64,000 nt of DNA from Larimichthys crocea (lineage: Eukaryota > Chordata > Actinopteri > Sciaenidae): contig NC_040012.1 of NCBI RefSeq assembly GCF_000972845.2, forward strand, positions 12,026,930-12,090,929, read 5' to 3'. How positions within the stretch are numbered: the stretch's first letter is position 1; each line of letters opens with the position of its first letter. The position numbers and the translations under genes were made by a program. This document shows positions 12,429-23,500 of this stretch, in pieces. Under the pieces are notes generated by a model, which was given only the letters and a program-made list of their open reading frames with translations, did no database searches and was not told the DNA's origin.

Positions 12429-14541
12429 GGTCTCATCGGATCTGTGTCATCTCCTGCGGCTGTGTTAAATGCATCTCCAGCCACTCAATTCATGCGACGT
12501 AAATCGGCCCCAGTGGCTGAGAGACAAAACTCGGCATTACCCTAAGCTGTGATCTAAAAGCCTCCTTCTGCCTTCTTAGCCACTCCTTTTTCTTCCATGT
12601 TTCTTTGTTGGTTTCCATCTGCTTTCCACACGCACTCTCGTTGTTTCTATGTAAAGAAGGAAGAAAATGAAGTGTCTGAGAACACTAGGTGGAGATCACT
12701 CTGCTTTGTTTCCTTGCCAGCCATGCTTTTTGTCGTTTATTTTCCTTCGTGTACAGTCGATTGGTCATGTCTTTCAATATATTCGCTCAGAGCAGATCTG
12801 GGATTGAAGTTTTTAATAATGTAAAAAAGAAAAAAAAATCCGGATATAGTCTTGTTTTTCATTGAATATTTACCAGAAGTACATTTCAAAGGTTTAATAT
12901 GGTATCGGTCAAATTGAAGCAAATCTCCTCCCTTTCCTCTCGGTGGCCACGGGCTCTCCAGTGCTTACAAAGAGATATCCTGAGAGCATGGAAACCTTTC
13001 TGGATGTATGGCTTGAATCACTTAATTTTTTTTTCCTGGCTTCAGTAAAAATTGTTTCTAAAATATGGCACTCGTCTCCGTTCTTTCCTCTCTCTGTACT
13101 TTTCTTTTGAGCTTTTGTCGGCGGTACATCAGATCTGTTTGGACTACAACAGATAGGCATTCTCATATTCGATGAGGATTTGTCAAACAAAAGACGGGAA
13201 GACATTCTTCAGTGCAGCTCATGTTGAAGGACAGGGCTGTGTGAAATAGACCAAAGAGTTAATTTCTCACTGTTGTTGTTCTCTTTGGAAGTCTACTTTA
13301 TGATCCGCACTGAGCTATTACATTTTCTTATTCCTCTTAGTAAATGTATGCTGGTGTTGTCACTCACTATTGAGCCAAAACCACCACAGATTAAGCAACA
13401 CTCTGAGTCAATGTGCAACATAACAACAGAGGCTAGCAGCCAGTGGTGGGATGTAACTAAGAACATTTACTCAAGTACAAATTTGATGTACTTGAACTTG
13501 ATGAGTATTTTCTTTACATACCACTTTATGCTTCTTTACCACTTCATTTCAGGTGAAATATTCAACTTTTTACTCTTTTTACAAATGTAATGCTTATAAA
13601 ATACGATCCTTTGTGATTGATTAAACTGTCCAACTACCAACTACCCTTTACAAGTAGAGCCAAAATGATTAGTCAAATAATCGATAAGTAGAAAATTAGA
13701 GAAAATTATTAACTATCTTGATTATAGTTTTTTTTCCATAAGACATTTGTTTCCAGCTGCTCAAATATAAGGATTGTTCTAATGTTTTTTTTAATGATTT
13801 CAATGTTCGCTCTGATATATTTATTGAGTTTTTACCAGAAGTACATTTCAGAGGTTTAATATGGTATCGGTCAAATTGAAGCAAACCTTCTCCCTTTCCC
13901 CTCGGTGACCATGGGCTCTCCAGTGCTTACAAAAAGATATCCTGAGAGCACGGAAACCTTTCTGGATGTATGGCTTGAATCACTTAAATGTTTTTCCTGG
14001 CTTCAGTAAAAATTGTTTCTGGCACTCGTCGTATATCTTATGTTGATTTCAAGGCTGTAGTTATTAAATTTTACAAATGAGAAAATAATCCATAATGAAA
14101 GTAATCATCGGTAGCTGTCCCGTAAAAAATACTACAACATTAAAATGCTGCTTACACACTAATTAATGAGTAATAATAAGCTCTTGATATATATAACATA
14201 TAATAGAATCACAGTCAAATGAGCCATAAAGTACTTAGACTGATAAATAGCATTTTTTTACATTGTGTAATATTTTCTACAGTGTGTTTTCAGTACTTTT
14301 GTTAAAGTAAAAGACCTGAAAAGGGATCAAGCTACAGGAATTGGATGCCTGTCTAAGTGCAGTCTGTTAACCCAGATCCGCTTCTGTTTTGACAGGTCAA
14401 TGTCATCTTCCTGGTGGTGACGATGTTCAAGATGGTGAAGCACTCCACCTCCATGAAACCCGACTCATCCAGGCTGGGGGGTATCAGGTGAGGGGTGTCA
14501 CTCTGGGAGATTAGCTGGCCGCACTGTGGTTGCTCTGAGAC

Positions 14542-14573
<32 letters not shown>

Positions 14574-17500
14574 TGTGTATGTGTGTGTGTTGGGGGTCAG
14601 TTATGTGTGAAAAGAAAAATAATATGCACCATTACTGCCTTTACTTCCCTCCTGAATTTTCAAAAACCGCATTTGACCGATGTGTTTATTTGATTTTCTC
14701 TTCTCTTAAACCCGACCAGAGCAATATTTTTCCCTTTCAGATTTTATTTTGGCCTGTATAGGTGCTGCCTTTTTCCTTTTCTTCTTTTTTAAACTTCTTT
14801 TTATGATTTCAGTATTTGCACTACGCGGGGTTATATTGCCTTTTTTTTATTTCTTCATAACTGCATTTTTGACCTTTGGTATCTCTTTGCTCCTGTGCTG
14901 GCATAGTTTACAGGCTTTCTTGGAAGCTCAGCCAGATGCCTCATAGATTTTAAAGATGGTGAAAACGGAAAAAAGGACCCCCTACCATATTTCCGACTCC
15001 AGTGTGCTGCATTTGCTCGATAAAAATTCAAGCCCCCGTACATTTCTCTGCCTGGATTTTTGTTCAACAATATTTTTGAGGGCAGGCCAAAACATGTTAT
15101 GTGGGCGCATGATTTTTAGGCAGCCACTCTCTGGATTTTGGTCTGAACCCAAAAAACAGGTATTGAATTGTTTTTTTAGGTCTGTGTAGCACAGAGAAAG
15201 CCGCATCAGTGGATGCTGGATTTCACACATTAAGCTAAGAAATCTAAACTCATTAACTGTCATTAATTAGGGTTTACATCAAATCCGCTTTGTTGTTAGT
15301 TGCTGTGTCAAAAAAAAAACAAGAAAGGGAAATAATTGGTGCTATTTTGTGTAATTATTCATTCTCGTATAAAAAGCACCGAAAACTGGACAGCAGGTCT
15401 AATCAACCATCGCTCTCAACACCACTTCTCGTCTTTCTGTGGATCCTCTCTCATGCGATATGTCGTCCCCATTTCTTCTCTCCTCTGCATGCCCGCCGTA
15501 TCTCTCTCAGGGTGGCTCACTTCTCTCTTGTGTATCAATAACGACCAGCCATCGTCATTGAAAGTGACTGCGAAGTTATCTTATTTCCTCTAGGCTTTCC
15601 TGGAAGCCGCCAAGGGAAAACCTGCTGCGTTTGCAGTCTCTTCACCCACCAACTCCAAGGAAGACCAAGGAAATATTTTTCGACTCAGTGTCAAATACTG
15701 AGTGCACATTCACTCTGAAACTTTGTATCAGCATTAAATACTATACCACCACTAGTGAAACTTGTCTGAAAGGAAAATAGCAAATGAGCTTTCTTTCTTT
15801 TTATTTTTAACAAGCTGCTGTCCAGAGGCAGAGAAACGTCAAACCAAGCAAAGATGAAATCAACTTTTTCTGTTTCGCTAGTTAATATGGCTCTTCTTTC
15901 TCTTTTGCAGATCATGGGTGTTGGGAGCGTTTGTCCTTCTTTGCCTGTTGGGGCTCACATGGTCTTTCGGCTTATTCTTCCTCAATGAATCCTCCATTGT
16001 GATGGCTTACCTCTTCACCATCTTCAACACTCTGCAAGGGATGTTTATCTTCATCTTTCACTGCCTCCTCCAGAAAAAGGTAAGATTGTAATTGTCTGTT
16101 GTTCAATAAGGGAAATCAATCAAGGTGTTTGTGAGGCAGAAATGCCAACCATTTTCTTCTTCCAGCTTGATAAAAGCGAGGATTTGCTGTTTTTATCTGT
16201 CTTACATATCTGTAAATAAAAAAACTATTCTTTAATGTAATTGTTCAAAAAAGACATCACCTCGGAAATTATGACATTTTTTTTTTTACCATTTAGATCA
16301 AACAAATAACGAATGAGTCATAAAAATAATTGACTGAATAATCTTATTATAATGGAGCTGAAACAGAGTCAATGAATCAAGTCAGTGGGCAGAAAATAAT
16401 TCAGCAACTAGTGTGATAATAGATTTAATAAACCGGCAAAAATACAAAAAAAAAAAAAAAAAAGGCAGAAAAGAAGCTTGTTTCCACTTTTCAGATGTGA
16501 AGATATGAAACTGATTTTATAGGCAGAAATTATTCATTGAGAAAATAATCTGCAGATTAATTGATAATGAGAATTATCATTAGTTACACAGTACTGCCAA
16601 GAATCTCTGATTTATTTCCAAATGTATTTAATCCTTGTACTGCAGGTGTGCATCTGTAAATATTGATATTGCAACATTTCATGATAAGTATTCACCCTCA
16701 TGTGGCCACACACATATGGAAGGGCTTCCTCTCAACAATATTTCAACATGTTGTCACGGTGTTTGTTTTTCCCGTCCTTACAGATGTGGCATTTAAACTG
16801 CTGTCAGCTGGATGGCATTTGATAAAGATTTAGGATTTGCATCTCTCATGGGTGATGTAGTGATTCACCACCCATGAGCGTGTTCTCCTGATGTCTGTGT
16901 GGGTTTCCATCGGATGCTCTAGTTTCCTCCCACAGTACAAAGACATGCAAGTTAGATTAATTGGCGACTCTAAATTGCCCGTAGGTGTGAATCTGACTAG
17001 TGTGAATGTGACCTGTCCGGGGTGTACCCCGCCTCTCGCCCCTGCATCCCTCACGGATAAGTGGGTATAGCTAATGGAGGATAGCTGGATTTCTTAACAG
17101 GTTGGGGTGGGAGGGTTATGTTGCTGTCTGTGTGCTCAGTCCTGATCTCTTGTTTCTCTGTAGGTTCGCAAAGAGTACAGCAAATGTTTCCGTCAATCCC
17201 AGTGCTGCGGCGCGCTGCCGCCTGAGGGCCCCCACAGTTCAGCCAAGACAGCCACTTCTCGATCCACGGCTCGTTACTCATCCGCAACACAGGTACGCCC
17301 ACGCCTCCGGGAATGAGATATATCAGGGTTTAGGATGTAGAAAACTATGAGTGGAAAGGCTTGTATGTAAATGAATTCAAGTTAATAAAATGTCAGTGGA
17401 TGTTTTTATGTTTATAGACTGTTTTTTTGTTTCTTCACCAGGGAAGTCTGGTGATATTCTTTAGTTTTTTTGTCAACAAATCCCACGAAAATGCCAAAAC

Positions 17501-20500
17501 CAACAATGAATTGATCCCACTGACAAGTATTTGTCTCTGTAGTCAAAACCTGTTATACCGTAGTGTATTCCTCTGTGCCGTAGAGCTCCCTTATTCTTCA
17601 AACGCTCATACAATTGAAGTGATTTGTTCAAGAAGACGAGACATGATGTCTCAGAGTAAATCAATGAATAACAGGTAACAAAACAAATCTGGGCACAGGC
17701 ACAGGCCACAAAGGTACAACATGAATTACATAGCATATTTTCATAAAAGAAGGTAGGGCTATTTTCTTTCTTTATAAATATTAAATATTGAGACCAGACC
17801 TTACTAATTATTAGTCCTTGAGATTAAAGATTTAAAAGAGGCAATGTTCACCATTAATTTGAACCATTCATCAAAAAACAGGCTTTGTGTGACTCTTCCA
17901 GTGGCAGAGAGCATTTTTTGAAATACCAATAAAACCTGCCAATGCAAGTCCAAATGACAGTTTATTCAAAGAGTTGTCCTTGTGGCTGTGGAAATCAAAA
18001 AAAATATTAAGAGACAGTCAAAGGCATTGTTGGTTTTTGGTCTGTTTGTTAACAATCTGAAGGTATGGTAGCTTATTTCTAACTTTTAACTTGGATTTTA
18101 TAACTGCAAAGCTGAGCCTCTTGAGCCATTTTGCTCTGTGTAATTACACAGTTTACCTTTTGAAATATAAATTCCAGTGCAGTACTTTTTTCTCACCAAG
18201 GTTTTTTTGTAAATATTAAGTACAGTGTAGCTAGCATTTTTTTCAAAAATGTTCTTTTATTTATGTTATCATGGTTGTGAAAGAGAATCCATTTGAAAAG
18301 AAAGAAAGTTTCTAAAAATTCATAGTCAGATAAGAAAAAATTGTTCAGTTGGATATACAACTCTCCAAACTCTTTAATCTTAAGAGCACTTCTGGGAATC
18401 TGATGGCGGTTTCTGCTTTTACTATCCAGAGCAGAAAGAGCTGCTCAGGGCCGACTTCTCATATTACGAGCTGCAAGATTAGTTCTTGGTATTGTTGGAT
18501 CAATAGCTTGTGTTTCGTTTTTACCGTAGCAAGAGCGTGTCATTAGACGATGAGTTGGTTGAGGCTTAGGTTTGAATCACGAACACACATAGCCATTCTT
18601 GAGGTCCTCAGCCTTGAATAGAACAGCGATACCACGTTGAGTCCTGATCGGTGGCTTCTTTTCTTTCTATACAGAGTCGCATCAGGCGGATGTGGAACGA
18701 CACTGTGAGAAAACAGTCAGAGTCATCCTTCATCTCTGGAGACATAAACAGCACCTCCACACTCAACCAGGGTAAGCAACCGTTTCCTCCACCACCACCA
18801 GACGAGACACATGCTCCATTCTCTTTGTGATGAAGCTCTGAATTCGAGATAAACGCTTCAAAGGATGCAGCTTACATGTTTTTTGTGGCAGCTTGGAAAT
18901 GGAGAAGATGAGACCCCATTTAATGTTGGATTTCTCTTAGTGTTAAGCAATCATAAAAAAACAACAACAACAGCAGCAACAAAACAACATTAAATCCTGC
19001 CTGTGAATCAAAGTTCACAGCGTTTTTTTTCTCGCGATTTCCTACTTCACTGAGATCATTTGAGATGAGAGGTACAGAGACAGAAAAGAGGTGGCACAAA
19101 ATGCTACTGATGAGGACTTGAGTTCAAAATCCAACCGACCCTGACTGGAGATGCCGACTGTGCAGCAGACGCCTCACTCATCTTCACCGCAGAGTGATTG
19201 TCAGGATGAAGGTTGGGGTTGGCGGAGATGAGCAAAGTCAGGCTGAGGTCAGAGCAGATATTTGGAGTGATCCCGACTCAGGCTTCAGTCTGTGCCAGCG
19301 CAGATTTGGCTGTAGTTACGAATTTAGATTCTTTCTTTAAAAAAAAAAAGAGACAGACATGCAAAGAACAGATATTCATCCAAATAACTGAGGATAGTTA
19401 TTACGATCTTGAGGATTTAAACAAGCATGATGAGGATACTATATTATTCAGGGCAGGCCATTTAGACATGTTTTGTCTAGTGTCTCGCCTGGATGAGTTT
19501 GTTTAGATGAATTTGTCTCACGTAAACACTGGAGCTGATTGTGTTGCTAGGCTTTAGTCAACACTTGTAGTAATAATAATGTTTGTCAGTTACATCATCT
19601 GACTGTTTGGATAATGTCTTGCTCTGACCAATGTTTCTATGGCTGCCTTGTCCGTAATAGAAGGCAGACGAATCGCAGCTCGTAAATCTTTTGCAGTGTC
19701 AGATTTTGGACAGAGAACATCAGTGTTTGTTTATGTCGACAGCTACACAACGCACCACCACAGACTATGAAGTACAATACCCCAAGCTCTTTTTCCTCAA
19801 CAGTTTTTTCCCCTCCTGATTTTTCTCCCTGTCTCTTTCTCTCTCTCTCTTCTTTCTCCTTCTGTTATTTCAGGGATGACTGGCAACTACCTCCTAACTA
19901 ACCCTCTCCTCCGAACCCACGACACTAACCCTTATAACAACCTGCTGGCAGAAACTGTGGTGTGCAACACACCTTCTCCACCGGCCTTTCACTCCCCAGG
20001 TGCACATCCGCCCTCCACCTTTGTTCCTACATAGATCTGTGTTTGTTTTGAAGGTTACATTTTTGACATTTTAGGAAATACACTTGGGCGAGAGTAGGAC
20101 GACGCCATTGATGCCGCTCTCATATCTCTCCGTTACGTATGAGGCTACAGCCAAGAGCCAGTTAGTTTAGCTTGGCATAGAGACTGCGAACTCAATTCTA
20201 GCCTAACTCTGTGAAATGCTGAAAAAAGTCATTCTTGCAGCACCTTTTAAATACCTCTAATTAGTTATAATTATAACTCGAACTGTGAAAACAGGTAACT
20301 GAACCAGCTATTCAGGCTCTGTCAGGCTGGTTCAAGGTAGCTGGCTAGCTACCAACACCTTTAAACCACACTTTGTTTAATATATATAAAAAAATTTTTT
20401 TAAAAAACGACAATTCGTCATTTTAGGGGCGATTATATGCTGTTATATTTCTTGGCTCGGAGCAGTTGCTAGGCAACCAACGCATACTCAAAGAAGTTGC

Positions 20501-23500
20501 TGTTCACGGCGGCCAAGAAATAGTCCAGCACATAATCCCCCTTTAAAATGGAGGCGTAGCGTTTTTCCTTCCTGGGATGTAGGCAGCAGAGCCAGGCTAG
20601 CTGTTCCCACCTGTTTTCAGTCTTTGTGCTAAGCTAAGCTAACCTGCTGGCTTCATATGAAAAAGGACAGATATGAGAGTGACGTCAGTCTTCTCATCTA
20701 ACTCTCGCCTCAAAGTGTGTTATTAAAAACGTGAAAAAAAAATTGGTTGTGGTTGTGGCTGTGACACGGCATGCATTGAAAATGTCTTCATTCACACCTG
20801 CTCTGTATTTGCAGTAGTTCTTATCTACGTAAGTTTCCACTCTGTAAACAGAGAAGGAGATAAACTCAGACACGTCAATGCTATCTTATCTTGTCTACTG
20901 AGAAGTCGTGTGGGGATTCCTCTCTGTTCAATATGAGCTTCACACGTCGTGTCCACATAATTTATGCTGTTGAAATCTTTCAGTTGTCTTTAGTTTATTT
21001 CAGTTTAGACGGATTTAAAACACGACCGTGTTTATGGTGACCTACTTCCTCACTGGCAGAGCAAAAGAAACCCAATCAAAGGAGAAGAAGAAAAAAAAAA
21101 CAGAAGCACATGACGCAATGCGGGCAGAGTCATAGCCCTCAGATATTCACAGGCATTTGATGATAAAAGAGAATATACAAAAACAGCAGTGTGGCACAAG
21201 TGTGTAAAGACAGGATATGCTGTAACATATAGTTTTAACCCGCTGCAGTCACCGCGGTCTTGTTTCATGCTACAAGCTCGCTTACAGCACAAAACACTCA
21301 GAGATAATGAAGCAGGGTTGGGACCAAACAATGTCTGCACAGAAAATCAAAGACATTTAAGGACTTTTGTGTGTATGTGTGTGTTTGTGTGTGTGTGTGT
21401 GTGTGTGAGCTCAGCAGCAGCCGAGCAGCTCAGACACAGAAGTCAGTGTGTACAGTATACAGACAGCTTGTGCTTTATTACCCTAAAATGTTTACCCGCT
21501 TAATCATTGTAGAATAATAGCGGGTTAACACTGGAGCACCAGAGACAAATAAAAAAAGGAGCGATATTTAATTAGCAGGTAATTTTAAATGTCAACGTAA
21601 ACATCTGCTTTACCTGCAGAAAAAAAAAAAACACTCACCGCCTGTCAGGCGAAAACGCTGTACTTACCCGCGCTCAACGGCACATCCGGAAAGCAGGAAA
21701 GCAGTGACCAAAATTCCAAGATTTAACATATGGAAAATAGTTTGAGGAGAGCAGGCAGCGGTATGACACACAAATGTCAAAACCTGGTGTGAAGATCACC
21801 AACCAAGTCTGAAATGCACACAGAGACTGTTAAGTTCAAATTTTTGTCTGCTGTAGTCATTACATTTAGCTCCTGTAAAAGGATGAACGTGTCTTCTATT
21901 ATAAGTGTATTAATACTAAGTAATACTCTGCAGATGTTCATCCGATGCAGTAAAATCGGTAAGGAGAACATCTTGGATGAGTCTCTGCTGGAACGGTTCC
22001 CAGAGTGCAGCTGTCGCCTTGTCCGGTTGAATTCTGTTCACATCATTTCCCTTGCTCCCGGTAGACAATACCTGTCGGCAGTAAAATCACTGCCTGAGCA
22101 TAAACAAATGCAAATTTGCAAGTAGGGTCTATTCAGAGAAGTGTCTAATAATCTTCCTCTCCCCCTGTTTTTTTTTTGGGCCTTTTGCTCTCCGTGCTCC
22201 TTTTCACTCTTCCTGGAAATGTCTTTGATGTTGTTTTTAGAGCTACCTTTTTTTTTTTCTTTTCTCAGTTGCTATCATCCGTTTTCTGACACATTTTTCC
22301 CCCTTTTTCCTGTGCGCAAATACGGCCTGTGTCGTCGCCACCCTCATACTACAAAATGTCAGCCTTTCATTTACAGGCTCACAGTGTACCCAGTAAATAA
22401 AAAAAATCCTCATATCAAATCAAACTAGCCTCCCCTTCACTTTTATCCTGCTACTTGAGCTTAGTCATACGGCTGCACAAAATTGTGCTGCACCCTGTGC
22501 GTGTGTGTGTGTGTTCACATAAAAGTAATAGATGTACTCTTCTAAAAGGGAAAAAGAAATTATATGTGATTCAGGAAGAAATTATTTCATCAGGAAAATG
22601 TTCTTTTATTGTCGACTTTAATATATATATATATAATATACACTGCTTGCTGCTGAACCCTTTCACCTGCTGAGTCTAGGATTCAGTTGTCCTTGGTTTG
22701 TCCTTTAGCTCTCTCAAACACATAATTTTACTGTCATTCTCCATCCACCTACAATAATTTGAGCAAAGCACCATGTGTGCTAAATCATGGTTAATTGCAA
22801 GGACACAATCCGAGTTGGATTGACTGAATCCGGGCTGGATGTTACGAGCTTTCCACTTTTGTCTTATTTCAGTGATTTTGTTGTTTCTGCTGCAATTGAA
22901 AAAAAGCATCTGTTTTACTTTTTTTGCACATCAGCTGTTCTTAGGCCAGATAGCCTGAGCAGACACACTTGATGTGAGTGGTGGCAAAGTGAGTCATTGC
23001 ACCGTGCCTGTCTGTCGTGGTGTGTGGGGGTTGTTGCCGTGCTTGTGGGGCCCCAGCGCAGAGAGGTGGCTGGCCATCTGTGTTCGACATTACTCTTTTG
23101 TCTTGCCTTCTTTTAACAGGTGGAATGTTTTATTCATTGTTAATGTCACAACTCATCAGCTTGTATTTATTTATTTAACTCCCATTCTATCATGTTGCGT
23201 TTTGTATGCTGCCGTATTGTCACCTGGTCATCAGCTACCGTATAGTGTGTTGCCGTGCTTTATTTTTATGTTTGGAAGTCATCCTTTGTTCTCATTTCTC
23301 CAATATTGTTCAGGATAATCTCTTAGATTGGCTATGATGTTCGGCTATGATGAGGACAGAAATGGTAGGGAGCTAATTGGGATCTCCTTTTGAATTTTAA
23401 AACTTTTTTGTATTTGCATAAAATTAAAATTAACCGAGAGATCAAAGAGCACAAGAGTGAAGTGTCCTGAGCAGTATCAAGTTGTACGTGGATGGTGTAG

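Larger units (their letters stand above)
11527..14395. other. large adgrl2 intron with microsatellites and nested repeats
   Basis: Holds a C run and purine stretch (11810-11910), a CA run (12059-12080), a TCTG tetranucleotide repeat (12364-12428), a 200-bp direct repeat pair and an interrupted MITE-like element. No exon seen. Confidence 0.7.
16080..17163. other. adgrl2 intron with two repeat copies
   Basis: Contains a degraded AATCGATTA-type repeat (16285-16580, with an internal A run near 16445-16463) and a second high-copy repeat (16879-17076). Confidence 0.65.

Noticed and set aside
12131..12484. ORF with repeated TDRQ residues
   Set aside because: It is the translation of the TCTG microsatellite.
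15592..15705. Possible cassette exon after CTCCTCTAG
   Set aside because: The translated segment matches no latrophilin isoform, and no good donor keeps the frame.
16846..16879. 10-bp stem hairpin next to the repeat at 16879
   Set aside because: Short stem with a long loop, within chance expectation and adjacent to repeat sequence.
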